A stretch of DNA of 47,325 bases, taken from contig JACRLB010000031.1 in NCBI GenBank assembly GCA_016235445.1, forward strand, positions 1 to 47,325, in the 5' to 3' direction. Below are positions 23,238-31,240 of the stretch, piece after piece. Each line of letters starts with the position of its first letter. Positions within the stretch are counted from its first letter, which is position 1. The DNA comes from Chloroflexota bacterium. GTDB taxonomy: Bacteria; Chloroflexota; Anaerolineae; Anaerolineales; Villigracilaceae. The notes under the pieces were generated by a model. It did no database searches. It was given only the letters and a program-made list of their open reading frames with translations, and was not told where the DNA came from. The position numbers and the translations under genes are program-made.

Positions 23238-24515
23238 TTAGATCAACACCACTTCCACCATTTCGCCCGCGCTCAAGCCTGTTGCATCGGGATGGATTCG
23301 CAAAAGTCCATCGGCGGAGGCGAGGGTGAAAATGAGATTGGATTTGCCGAAGATGGGGTCGGCGGAAAATCCCTCACCCTGCCCTCTCCCGGAGGGAGAG
23401 GGTAAGAGTCGCACAGGCCACCAATCTTCTCGCCCTGCTTGAGATGGAAGATTGACTGTCAATTTTGCCTGCACGGTTGCTTTTGGTTTTGGTAATGCGC
23501 CCAATAATTTTTCGATGACAGGCACGACGAATAAATATCCATTCACCAGCGCGCTGACGGGGTTGCCTGGCAGGCCGATCATCGCCTTGCCATCGCACAC
23601 GCCCAAAATCGTCGGTTTGCCGGGCCGCGTGTTGATGCCATGCACCAGCACGCCAGGCTCGCCCAATTGGCGGATGACCTCGGCGGTCATATCTCTTGTG
23701 GATGCGGATGAGCCAGCGGTGATGATGACCACGTCACATTCGGATAGCGCCTTCGCCGCCGCCTCTTTCAAAATCTGAAAGTTGTCACTAAAAATCCCAT
23801 AGCGGACTGCCACGCCGCCGCTTTTTTCAACGAGCGCGCCAAGCGTGTAGGAGTTGATGTCGCGCACCTGCCCGGGCCGTGGAGTCTGCGCGGGGTCGAT
23901 GACTTCATCGCCCGTGGAGATTAATCCCACCACAGGCTTTTTCATCACGGCAACGGAGACAAATCCCAACGCCATTAAGCCGCCAATTTCAGCGGGGCGG
24001 ATCTGTGTGCCTTTTGGAATCACCAATTGATTTTGTGCAACATCTTCGCCGATGCGAATGAGGTTTTCGCCATCTGCAACAGATTTGAATATTTCGATTT
24101 CGCGAGACAGACCTCCGAGGTCTTTGGAGACCTCGGAGGTCTGTTGCGTGTACTCTATCATCACAACCGCATCCGCGCCGTTGGGGAGCATACCGCCTGT
24201 GTGGATCAACGCACATTGACCTGCGCCAATTTCAAAGGATGGTGAGTCGCCCATTGGCACTTCGCCGATGAGGCTGAGATACGCGGGCAGTGAGTCTGTT
24301 GCGCCGAAGGTGTCTTTTGCGCGGACGGCGTAGCCATCCACTGTGGTGCGTTGGAAATCGGGCAGGGGGTGCGGGGCGAAAACGTCCGCGGCGGTGATGC
24401 GGCCCAGGGCGGAGGAAACATCAATTGAAACAGAATCAACTGTCCGCGGGGAAAGATGCGAGAGGAGTTTGTCGCGGGCTTGGTCGGGCGGGAGGAGAGT
24501 CAGGAATTCGGGCAT
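23238..24515 (-). CDS. moeA: Molybdopterin molybdenumtransferase MoeA
   Basis: Inserts molybdenum into molybdopterin, giving the cofactor that FdhA needs. Protein of 425 residues with the expected features: FQRTTVDGYAVRA near residue 55, GGMLPNGADAVVMIEYT, RPAEIGGLMALG, the MPT-binding TGDEVIDP...GQVRDINSYTL segment, TAGSSASTRDMTAEV, and GLPGNPVSALV. Two stretches look inserted in frame: about residues 125-137, encoded by a 17-bp perfect hairpin (24107-24144), and about 371-383 (LLPSPSGRGQGEG), encoded by a palindrome at 23371-23408. Both fall at loops. It shares an operon with the GNAT gene. Confidence 0.92.
   Translation of the reverse strand: MPEFLTLLPPDQARDKLLSHLSPRTVDSVSIDVSSALGRITAADVFAPHPLPDFQRTTVDGYAVRAKDTFGATDSLPAYLSLIGEVPMGDSPSFEIGAGQCALIHTGGMLPNGADAVVMIEYTQQTSEVSKDLGGLSREIEIFKSVADGENLIRIGEDVAQNQLVIPKGTQIRPAEIGGLMALGFVSVAVMKKPVVGLISTGDEVIDPAQTPRPGQVRDINSYTLGALVEKSGGVAVRYGIFSDNFQILKEAAAKALSECDVVIITAGSSASTRDMTAEVIRQLGEPGVLVHGINTRPGKPTILGVCDGKAMIGLPGNPVSALVNGYLFVVPVIEKLLGALPKPKATVQAKLTVNLPSQAGREDWWPVRLLPSPSGRGQGEGFSADPIFGKSNLIFTLASADGLLRIHPDATGLSAGEMVEVVLI
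23371..23408. repeat. CCCTCTCCC palindrome inside moeA
   Basis: CCCTCTCCC (23382-23390) and its exact reverse complement (23394-23402) with flanking CCCTCACCCT. It is the same family as 28222-28264 in the GT-C gene but is read there in a different frame. Confidence 0.75.
24107..24144. repeat. 17-bp perfect hairpin inside moeA
   Basis: ACAGACCTCCGAGGTCT, loop TTGG, then the exact reverse complement. Each arm itself contains the palindrome ACCTCCGAGGT with one centre mismatch. Confidence 0.8.
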
Positions 24516-24553
24516 GAGGTTTGGGTATCAGGTTCCAAGTATCAAGTTTCAGG

Positions 24554-25417
24554 TTAGCGGAGCCAGAAGGTGAGAGTTAGAAAATATGTTGTTAATCCAA
24601 AGACGGCGAGGGCGGTGGAGGTGAGCAACTTCCAATTGGGCGGGTTGCCGTTGGCAATGGCGCGGAGTTGGATGATTTGAAAGACCGCGAAGGGCAATGT
24701 GAGGAAGGCGGGCCAGATGAGGTTGAAGGAAAAGCCGAGCATGGGCGCGAGGGCGTACATCACGTAGGCGAATGCGACGAGGCTGTGATGAAGCGGAACG
24801 GCGCGCTCCCAGGTGAGGCGGCGCAAGAGTGTGCCGCGTTGATATTTTTGGTCGCTTTGAAAGGTGACGAAGTTGAGGATGAGAAAATAAGCAAGCCCAA
24901 GCGCGATGAGCGGCGTGGCGAGCACAAAAAGCAGGCGATGATTTTCACCCACCTGAAGTAAAAAGCCGATGGATGGGACAACGTACGCGATGTGTGCGGC
25001 GAGGATCAATTCGCCAAATCCACGATCCATGAGGCGGATGGGGGGAATGGCGTAGGCAAAAACAAGGATGAAGGATGAAAGAAGAAAGAGGAAAGAAGAA
25101 AGGGTTAATGTTGAGTTGAGGTAAATGATGAAGGCAATGAAGGCGATTGTTGCGATCATGCCAACGGAGATGTACAGCATGTTGTTGCGGAGAGTCTCTT
25201 TTTGCTGGGGGGTCTCGCCTTCAACGAGCGGTTCATTGTGTGGGCGGAAGACCTCGCCCAACAAGGCCATACTCGCTTGCGCGAGGAGAATGCTTGCAAG
25301 CCCAAGCGCGAAGGATGCTAGTTGAAATGGCCTGCCAAGATAAGCAGGGATGCTCGCGCCGAGGATGTAGGTCAGCGCGGCGAGAAGAAGGTTGAGGGGG
25401 CGGGAGAGACGAAGCAT
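24554..25417 (-). CDS. UbiA-superfamily-like integral membrane protein with weak Asp motifs
   Basis: Hydrophobic protein of 287 residues with about nine predicted membrane segments. The opening LRLSRPLNLLLAALTYILG is typical of UbiA/MenA prenyltransferases, as is the AYAIPPIRLMDRGFGEL segment (YPPxR...GxGE in MenA). The Asp-rich motifs that bind Mg-diphosphate are poor: the first reads GEVFRPHNEP rather than NDxxD, and the second NFVTFQSDQKYQRG. It is therefore either a divergent prenyltransferase or a non-catalytic relative. The open frame extends to 25555 through repeat sequence; ATG 25417 begins at the conserved region, with no clear ribosome site. A GGATGAAGGATGAA-type repeat (25061-25105) encodes SFLFLLSSFIL within a membrane segment. 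Confidence 0.65.
   Translation of the reverse strand: MLRLSRPLNLLLAALTYILGASIPAYLGRPFQLASFALGLASILLAQASMALLGEVFRPHNEPLVEGETPQQKETLRNNMLYISVGMIATIAFIAFIIYLNSTLTLSSFLFLLSSFILVFAYAIPPIRLMDRGFGELILAAHIAYVVPSIGFLLQVGENHRLLFVLATPLIALGLAYFLILNFVTFQSDQKYQRGTLLRRLTWERAVPLHHSLVAFAYVMYALAPMLGFSFNLIWPAFLTLPFAVFQIIQLRAIANGNPPNWKLLTSTALAVFGLTTYFLTLTFWLR
25061..25105. repeat. GGATGAAGGATGAA-type repeat inside the UbiA-like gene
   Basis: Tandem GGATGAA and GAAAGAA units, the same type as 29419-29447 in the SDR gene and 9236-9260 between genes. Confidence 0.6.
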
Positions 25418-25420
25418 GGG

Positions 25421-25455
25421 TGAATTGGAGATTAGAGATTGGAGATTGGAGATTT
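25421..25455. repeat. GGAGATT/AGAGATT tandem repeat
   Basis: Short units about 7 bp long fill the gap between the aminotransferase stop and the UbiA-like start. Same type as in fdhA and at 43972. Confidence 0.65.
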
Positions 25456-25460
25456 TGGAT

Positions 25461-26570
25461 TTACGGTTTTGAAATATATTCTTCCAACCGCGCCACGGCC
25501 TGTGGGAGATTCTTCCTGCCGAGTCCCAAACGGAAATGGTTGTTTGAGTCGTCATAGGCCGTGCCTGGGAGGAGGAGTACGCCCGCGTTCTTGACGAGGT
25601 TGTCGCAGAAATCTTCCACGTTCCCTTTTAGCAGTTTTGGGAATCCCATCGAGCCTGCCTTGGGGCGAACCCAGGTGAAACATGACGCGTGACGAGTGAA
25701 AAGCTCATCAATTACTGCAAGGTTATTTTTGACAATTCCAACGTTACGGTCGATCAATTTCTGGCGGTGACGCATGGCTACTTCTGCGAGAAATTCACTG
25801 GGCGCAGAGTTACAGATGGTGGTGTAGTCTTTGAGCGACGCCATATTCTGATAAATCTTTTTGTTCTTCGTGGCAATCCATCCGATGCGCAGACCTGCCA
25901 GCCCGTAAGTTTTGGATGTGACGCCAAGTGAAACAGCGTGTTCGCCCATGTCACAGGCGGCGGGGAGTTTATCGGCAGGGTCGTATTCAGATTCACGGTA
26001 GACTTCGTCAGAAAACAGGAGCAGGTTATTCTGTTGTGCGAAGCGGTTGAGTTCTTCAAAATCCACACGGGACATCAAATAGCCCGTCGGGTTGTGCGGC
26101 GTGTTGATGACAATGCCTTTGGTGTTCGAGCGCATGAGACGGCGCAGTTCGTCCATATCCAACGCCCAGCCATTTTCTTCGCGAGCGATCCATGGACTGA
26201 CATCACAGCCGACAGAGCGCGCCACCTCCGCGAGAGATTGATAGCCAGGCGAATGCACGATGACATGATCGCCATTTTCAAAAGCGGCGTTCATGAAAAG
26301 ATAAATCGCCTCTCCCGCGCCCGTGTGGACGAGAATGTCCTCAGGCTGGATGGTGGCGTAAAGATTGCAAATCTCTTTTCGCAACGCGGGACTGCCCTGT
26401 GATTCAGTGTAGCCCAGCCACACATTTTGAAACTTCTCTGCTGCGCCCTCTTCAAAGGCGAGCAACTCCGCAATGGACATGGCTTCACAGTCCGAGGAGC
26501 AGAGCAGGAATTCGGTATTGAATTCGTATTTGGCGAAATAGCGTTCGAGTTTGAAGGGAGGGAGGTTCAT
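25461..26570 (-). CDS. Class I/II PLP-dependent aminotransferase
   Basis: Fold-type I aminotransferase of 369 residues. The PLP lysine is in TSKTYGLAGLRIGW, preceded by the substrate-loop motif NTPHNPTGYLMS and the cofactor-binding FSDEVYRE segment (Asp contacts the pyridine N; Tyr the phenol O). The length and the N-terminal LGYTESQGSPALRKEI are typical. Similar proteins include aspartate/aromatic aminotransferases and capreomycidine-synthase-like enzymes; the sequence does not settle the substrate. AGGA precedes the ATG. It lies in a loose minus-strand series upstream of the UbiA-like gene. Confidence 0.88.
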   Translation of the reverse strand: MNLPPFKLERYFAKYEFNTEFLLCSSDCEAMSIAELLAFEEGAAEKFQNVWLGYTESQGSPALRKEICNLYATIQPEDILVHTGAGEAIYLFMNAAFENGDHVIVHSPGYQSLAEVARSVGCDVSPWIAREENGWALDMDELRRLMRSNTKGIVINTPHNPTGYLMSRVDFEELNRFAQQNNLLLFSDEVYRESEYDPADKLPAACDMGEHAVSLGVTSKTYGLAGLRIGWIATKNKKIYQNMASLKDYTTICNSAPSEFLAEVAMRHRQKLIDRNVGIVKNNLAVIDELFTRHASCFTWVRPKAGSMGFPKLLKGNVEDFCDNLVKNAGVLLLPGTAYDDSNNHFRLGLGRKNLPQAVARLEEYISKP

Positions 26571-26582
26571 GGGGGATTCCTG

Positions 26583-26663
26583 TTGCGAGTTACGAGTTGC
26601 AAGTTACGAGTTACGAGTTACATGGCACCTATCTACGTGTCTACTTGTTTTCGTGTCTACGTG
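26583..26663. repeat. GAGTTAC and GTGTCTACTT tandem-repeat tracts
   Basis: First tract (about 26583-26622): 9-bp ACGAGTTAC units. Second tract (about 26630-26663): 10-bp GTGTCTACTT-type units. Both are intergenic and of the same types as at 12655 and 28876. Confidence 0.7.
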
Positions 26664-26664
26664 T

Positions 26665-27135
26665 CTACCGCAATGCTCTCTTCACATCCCGATAATGAAG
26701 TTGATTGTGCAGGTACAACATCTTCACCATTTCGCGGACGAGGGTCTCGCCCAAAAATGGATGGCGGCCTTTGATTTCGAGTTCTTCGTCTTTCAAGCCA
26801 GTCACCCACTTCACCGTCTCAGCGCGGATTTGTTTATATTGTTCCAGCAACTCGGCGGGCGCGAGGTCTTTGGTCTTTTCCTGCTGGGCGGCATTGTAAC
26901 GGTCAATCGAGAAATCATCCGCGGCGCCTGTGCCGCCCTGACGAATCGATTCGAAGAGTCGAACCAGCCCGCGCTCAGAGGTGACGTAATGCGAAAGCAC
27001 ATTGCGAATGCTCCAGGTTGTGCCTTCGGTGTACACTTCTTTCGTCCAATCATCGTCGGTCAATTCGGAAAAGAATTGAGCCATGCGTTCGCCCTCGGTT
27101 TTGAGTTTTTCGGCCAGTTCATTTGTCTCGGACAT
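26665..27135 (-). CDS. DinB-like / mycothiol-type maleylpyruvate isomerase-fold protein
   Basis: Protein of 156 residues with a four-helix DinB fold. The metal-binding His pattern is visible as LSHYV at about residue 50 and LHNQLHYRD near the C terminus. Members act as metal-dependent thiol transferases or have unknown roles. AAGGAG lies before the ATG. The specific reaction cannot be assigned. Confidence 0.82.
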   Translation of the reverse strand: MSETNELAEKLKTEGERMAQFFSELTDDDWTKEVYTEGTTWSIRNVLSHYVTSERGLVRLFESIRQGGTGAADDFSIDRYNAAQQEKTKDLAPAELLEQYKQIRAETVKWVTGLKDEELEIKGRHPFLGETLVREMVKMLYLHNQLHYRDVKRALR

Positions 27136-27170
27136 GGGTAGATTCTCCTTGATAAAGTTAATGGGTTAGT

Positions 27171-27211
27171 CCGTGTTGCGTGTGTACCTGTTTACCTGTC
27201 TACCTTTTTAC
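27171..27211. repeat. GTTTACCTGT tandem-repeat tract
   Basis: Four to five imperfect 10-bp units (GTGTACCTGT, TTACCTGTCT) just before the DinB-like gene on the minus strand; same type as 12708-12750. Confidence 0.65.
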
Positions 27212-28872
27212 GGTTCAGGAAATTCAGCATAATTGATCGAACGCTTCCCTGTTGTCGGATAGAAATAATCCCGAAACGTCGAAATGCGTTCGATCAACCG
27301 TTCACTGTCTTCAAAGCCGCGGCGCACATAGAAATAATGCGTGTCGTAGGGGCTGTCACCAAAAACTGCCGCAAGCGCGTAATCGTTTTCTTCGGCGTAT
27401 GTTTTCAACAAAATCGTCATGCTAAACCAACTCTGCGCGAGGTTGGCTTCAGTCAACTTGGGCGGGACCAACGGCGAGTAATAGTCATGGAACATGATAA
27501 TGTGCGGCTTGTATTTATCAAGATACTCCACCGTGATCGAACCATTGTGCGCGATGAACTGGTCGTTCAAACCCCAGGTATCAATCGCCGTCCAACCCGA
27601 ATAATAGGGGATCAACCCCGCCTCCGTCGTCGCAATCACATAGCCCTTGCCGCGATAGTCCGCCAGCATTTGCGCCATCTCCAAACGACCATCGCGCTCG
27701 TAGGGACGGTCACAGGATTGTTGATACAAAGCGAGGAGGCAATTTTGGAACCAGGAATAAAAAACAAGACTCGCAACCAAAGCGACTCCCGCGACAAGAT
27801 ACGCGCCTCTCTCTTTAACGGACAGTTGATTCAGCGCTTCGAGCTTGATCGTCCCGACGAGCGGAATCCACGACATGAGCGCAATCGGCACAATCGCATA
27901 TTGAAATCTCGCGCCGTAGTTCATCTCATCTGAGATCATGCCAAAGGCCACAGCAAAGCCGAGGATGGGAATGAGACAGGCGATTGCAGTTTTCATCGTC
28001 TCTTTCGAGCGGAAGCCGAGGATGAAGGCAAAGACCATCGGCAGGCACAATCTCAGCGCATTCAACATGGAATGCTGGAAGGAGTCCCACTTCCAGCCTT
28101 CGTCCCCTTTTTTGTAAAACGGATTGGGCAATGGATAACCGAAATAATTCCAACGCCAAAGAAAATATGCTCCGCCGAAAATTAGAAAGACGATGGCGAA
28201 AATAACAATGATCGAAAAAACGCCCCTCACCCTAGCCCTCTCCCAGAGGGAAAGGGGACCTTCGGACATTCGCATGATGATGACGGAGAGCAGTATCAAC
28301 GAGGCGAGGATGACGCCTTCGGGGCGAATGAGTCCAGTGACGAGTCCGCTGAGGGCGAAGGCGAGGGAAAGCCAAAAGCGTGGATTCTCTTCCTTCATCA
28401 GAAGCAGGCCCAAAGTCCAGGTGGAGGCGGCGGCGAGGGCGAAGAAAGGCGTCCCGAAGTAGGCAGAGACGTAGGAGAGGCCAGTCCCAACGGCGAGGTA
28501 AAGTCCGCTTAAAAAAGAAAAGGGAATACTGCCGTTGTGGATGCGGCGATTCGTCCAGTAGACGAGAAGAACGGTGAGGAGGTGCGATGTAAAGCCAATG
28601 CCGCGCACGGCCTGGCCGACGGTGAAGCCGAGTTTGATGAGCGCGGCGGATGCGGCCATGAAGAGGAAGTCGGTGGCGCCATCCACGGGCTGTTCGCCAA
28701 TGTTCCAGACGATGCCATGCCCGCCCGCGAGATGCTGGGAGTAGCGCATGATCATCGCGGCGTCTTCAAATGGCGGGATGGTGAAGTCTACATACGTGAA
28801 GGCGTAGAAGAGGGTGGAGGCGATTAGGAGACTGAAGATTAGGAGATCGAGGGGGAGTTTTTTGGAAGTCAT
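27208..28872 (-). CDS. GT-C type membrane glycosyltransferase (AftB/ArnT-like)
   Basis: Integral membrane protein of 554 residues with about ten to eleven transmembrane segments followed by a soluble C-terminal domain (about 400-554). The early external loop has GHGIVWNIGEQPVDGATDFLFM, matching the N-x-G-E-x-V-x-G-x-T/S pattern of polyprenyl-phosphate-sugar-dependent arabino- and mannosyltransferases. It would transfer a sugar from a lipid carrier to a cell-envelope acceptor. About residues 204-216 (EGPLSLWERARVRG) are encoded by a CCCTCTCCC palindrome (28222-28264), apparently inserted in frame between two membrane segments. The ATG has no clear ribosome site and lies next to a tandem-repeat tract. 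Confidence 0.8.
   Translation of the reverse strand: MTSKKLPLDLLIFSLLIASTLFYAFTYVDFTIPPFEDAAMIMRYSQHLAGGHGIVWNIGEQPVDGATDFLFMAASAALIKLGFTVGQAVRGIGFTSHLLTVLLVYWTNRRIHNGSIPFSFLSGLYLAVGTGLSYVSAYFGTPFFALAAASTWTLGLLLMKEENPRFWLSLAFALSGLVTGLIRPEGVILASLILLSVIIMRMSEGPLSLWERARVRGVFSIIVIFAIVFLIFGGAYFLWRWNYFGYPLPNPFYKKGDEGWKWDSFQHSMLNALRLCLPMVFAFILGFRSKETMKTAIACLIPILGFAVAFGMISDEMNYGARFQYAIVPIALMSWIPLVGTIKLEALNQLSVKERGAYLVAGVALVASLVFYSWFQNCLLALYQQSCDRPYERDGRLEMAQMLADYRGKGYVIATTEAGLIPYYSGWTAIDTWGLNDQFIAHNGSITVEYLDKYKPHIIMFHDYYSPLVPPKLTEANLAQSWFSMTILLKTYAEENDYALAAVFGDSPYDTHYFYVRRGFEDSERLIERISTFRDYFYPTTGKRSINYAEFPEP
28222..28264. repeat. CCCTCTCCC palindrome inside the GT-C gene
   Basis: CCCTCTCCC (28236-28244), centre AGA, then GGGAAAGGG (8 of 9 paired), with flanking CCCCTCACCCTAG. 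Same family and orientation as 23371-23408 in moeA. Confidence 0.75.
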
Positions 28873-28875
28873 CAG

Positions 28876-28944
28876 TTGTTAGTGATTAGTTACGAGTTAC
28901 GAGTTACGGGGTACGAGTTACGGGGTACGAGTTACGAGTTACTT
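28876..28944. repeat. GAGTTACGAGTTACGGGGTAC tandem-repeat tract
   Basis: About six 9-10 bp GAGTTAC/GGGGTAC units fill the gap between the SDR stop and the GT-C start. Confidence 0.75.
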
Positions 28945-29676
28945 TTATACCAACGAATACCCACCATCCACGACGATGGTCTGGCCTGTAATATACTCGT
29001 TTTTGATGAGAAATTCGAGAGCGGAGGTGATCTCGTCTACGCGGGCGGCGCGTTTGAGGGGGAGTCGTTCGATGAGTTTGTTCCACTGTTCTTCGCTGAC
29101 TACATCGGAAGGGAGCGCCAGCCCAGGCGCAATGGCGTTGACGCGGATGGTTGGCGCGAGGGCACGGGCAAGCATTTTGGTGAGCGACTCCAAACCTGCC
29201 TTGCTGACGGTGTAGGATGGATAGCGGCTCCATGCCTTTTGCGCGCCGATATCAGAGATGTTGACAATCAGTCCGCCTGCGGTCATGCGTTTGGCGGCTT
29301 GCTGGGCGATGAGAAATGGCGCGCGGAGGTTGAGGTGGAGAGCTGAGTCCCAGTCTGCGAGGTTGAGGTCACGGGGGTTGCCAACGGGCATGATGGCGGC
29401 GGAGTTGACGATGGTAGAAAGGATGAAGGATGAAGGGTGAAGGATGGAATCAAGTTCGGAGAACAGTTGTTGAATTTGGGCGGGGTCGGTCAGGTCGGCT
29501 TGGAGGAGATGGGCTTGCACGCCGAGAGATTCGATTTCAGATTTTGTGTTTTGGGCTTGCTCTTCCGAGCCGTGATAATGCAGGGCAATGGAATAGCCCA
29601 TGCGGGCAAGCGTGAGGGCAAAGGCTTTGCCGAGTCTGTGGGCCGAGCCGGTGACGAGGGCGAGAGGGGAAGGCAT
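28945..29676 (-). CDS. Short-chain dehydrogenase/reductase, pteridine-reductase-like
   Basis: NAD(P)-dependent reductase of 243 residues. The cofactor motif reads TGSAHRLGKA, the TGxxxRxG form seen in pteridine reductase and FolM rather than the usual TGxxxGxG. The NSAA segment and the catalytic YPSYTVSKAG (Y-x-x-x-K) follow. A role in reducing pterins or dihydrofolate is plausible. The open frame extends upstream, but ATG 29676 starts right at the Rossmann strand. About nine residues before NSAA (ILHPSSFIL) come from a GGATGAAGGATG repeat (29419-29447). The gene lies 32 bp after malQ. Confidence 0.82.
   Translation of the reverse strand: MPSPLALVTGSAHRLGKAFALTLARMGYSIALHYHGSEEQAQNTKSEIESLGVQAHLLQADLTDPAQIQQLFSELDSILHPSSFILSTIVNSAAIMPVGNPRDLNLADWDSALHLNLRAPFLIAQQAAKRMTAGGLIVNISDIGAQKAWSRYPSYTVSKAGLESLTKMLARALAPTIRVNAIAPGLALPSDVVSEEQWNKLIERLPLKRAARVDEITSALEFLIKNEYITGQTIVVDGGYSLV
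29419..29447. repeat. GGATGAAGGATGAAGG repeat inside the SDR gene
   Basis: Tandem units of about 7-8 bp within coding sequence at a surface loop position; same type as in the UbiA-like gene. Confidence 0.65.
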
Positions 29677-29708
29677 GGTGGCGGATGAACCTATCCGAGG
29701 ACAATCCA

Positions 29709-31217
29709 TTACGAGCGATGTGTCATCCAGTTCAAATCTCGTAACCCTGCCGCCAGGTCTTCGCGCAGGTCGTTTTCGCCCATGCGCCATTCCCAGTTGC
29801 CGCCCAGCGTGCTTGGAAAATTCATCCTCGCCTCACCGCCGAGGCCAAGCACATCCTGCATGGGGGCCATGGCAAAGAGCGCAACAGATTTCCAAACCGT
29901 GCGGATCAAATCCCAGGCGAAGTCATGGCCGTCCACAACAAGGTAGCGTCTGGCAAACTCACGTTCATGGTCAGGTGCGGTGGCAAACCAGCCGAAGGCG
30001 GTGTTGTTATCGTGCGTGCCAGTGTAGGCTACACAATGGGGAACGTAATTATGCGGCAGGAAGGGGTTGTCAGGACCTGAGAATGCGAATTGCAAAACTT
30101 TCATGCCGGGCAAATTAAATGCATCCAGCAATTCGATTACATCCGGGGTGATGACGCCCAAATCTTCGGCAATGATCGGCAGGCCTGTCCCAGGCGTGGT
30201 TGAGCCGTCACGCAGATATTTATCCACTGCGCGGAAAAAGTCTTTGCCGGGGCCGGGAACCCAGCGTCCGTGCTCGGCAGTTTTGTGCGCGGCGGGAATT
30301 TCGTAGTAGCCCGCAAAACCGCGAAAATGGTCGAAGCGTAAAATGTCCATAAATTGCAGGGAGGCGTACACACGCGAAAGCCACCAGGCATAGCCTTCCT
30401 TTTTGTGCGCTTTCCAGTTATACAGCGGGTTGCCCCACAACTGACCGGTGGTGGAAAACAAATCTGGCGGAACCCCTGCAACGACGGTCGGGTTGCCGCT
30501 TTCATCTAAGAAGAATAAATCAGGGTGCGCCCAAACATCCGCAGAGTCGTAGGCTACAAAGATCGGAATATCGCCAACGATCTGTATTCCTTTTTCGTTT
30601 GCATAGTTGTGGACTTTGTCCCACTGCCTGAAGAAAAGGAATTGATAAAACGAATGGCGCATGATGCTTTCTGCCAATTCCTTTCTGACTTTGGTCATTG
30701 CAGATTTTTTTCTGGAACGTAACGCCTCAGGCCACCCGTTCCATGCTCCCCCGCCATGAGCTTCTTTCAACGCCATGAAAAGGGCGAAGTCGTCCAGCCA
30801 GGCGGCGTTTTCAGCGCAGAAAGAGTCGAAGGCTTCACGCAAATGCCCGGGCGAAGATTGGAAGCGGGAAAATGCCTTTTGCAAAAGATCAACTTTTTTT
30901 GGAATGACCAAGCCAAAGTCCACGTGAGAGGCGGGCAGGGTTTTCAAGTCAGCTACATCGGCTTGAGTCAAAAGTCCGTCGGCGATCAATTCATCGGGAC
31001 TTAATAAATATGGATTCCCTGCAAAGGCGGAAAAACTTTGATACGGTGAATCGCCGTATCCAGTTGGGCCGAGCGGCAAAATTTGCCAGAGCTTGCATCC
31101 AGTGGATGCGAGCCAGTCAATGAAGCGATAAGATTGCGAGCCCAAGTCGCCAATGCCGTAGGGACCGGGCAGGCTGGATGGGTGCAGAAGAATTCCAGAA
31201 GAACGTTCGAATGCCAT
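29709..31217 (-). CDS. malQ: 4-alpha-glucanotransferase (amylomaltase, GH77)
   Basis: Disproportionating enzyme of 502 residues that moves alpha-1,4-glucan chains between acceptors in glycogen/maltodextrin use. It opens with the typical RSSGILLHPSSLPGPYGIGDLG and has all three catalytic residues in context: Asp in LRFDHFRGFAGYYEIPA, Glu in PIIAEDLGVI, and Asp in YTGTHDNNT. Full family length. It follows glgA by 23 bp on the minus strand and precedes an SDR gene by 32 bp, so the three are probably co-transcribed. Confidence 0.95.
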   Translation of the reverse strand: MAFERSSGILLHPSSLPGPYGIGDLGSQSYRFIDWLASTGCKLWQILPLGPTGYGDSPYQSFSAFAGNPYLLSPDELIADGLLTQADVADLKTLPASHVDFGLVIPKKVDLLQKAFSRFQSSPGHLREAFDSFCAENAAWLDDFALFMALKEAHGGGAWNGWPEALRSRKKSAMTKVRKELAESIMRHSFYQFLFFRQWDKVHNYANEKGIQIVGDIPIFVAYDSADVWAHPDLFFLDESGNPTVVAGVPPDLFSTTGQLWGNPLYNWKAHKKEGYAWWLSRVYASLQFMDILRFDHFRGFAGYYEIPAAHKTAEHGRWVPGPGKDFFRAVDKYLRDGSTTPGTGLPIIAEDLGVITPDVIELLDAFNLPGMKVLQFAFSGPDNPFLPHNYVPHCVAYTGTHDNNTAFGWFATAPDHEREFARRYLVVDGHDFAWDLIRTVWKSVALFAMAPMQDVLGLGGEARMNFPSTLGGNWEWRMGENDLREDLAAGLRDLNWMTHRS

Positions 31218-31240
31218 GATGCGCCTGCCTTCAAGTGGAT

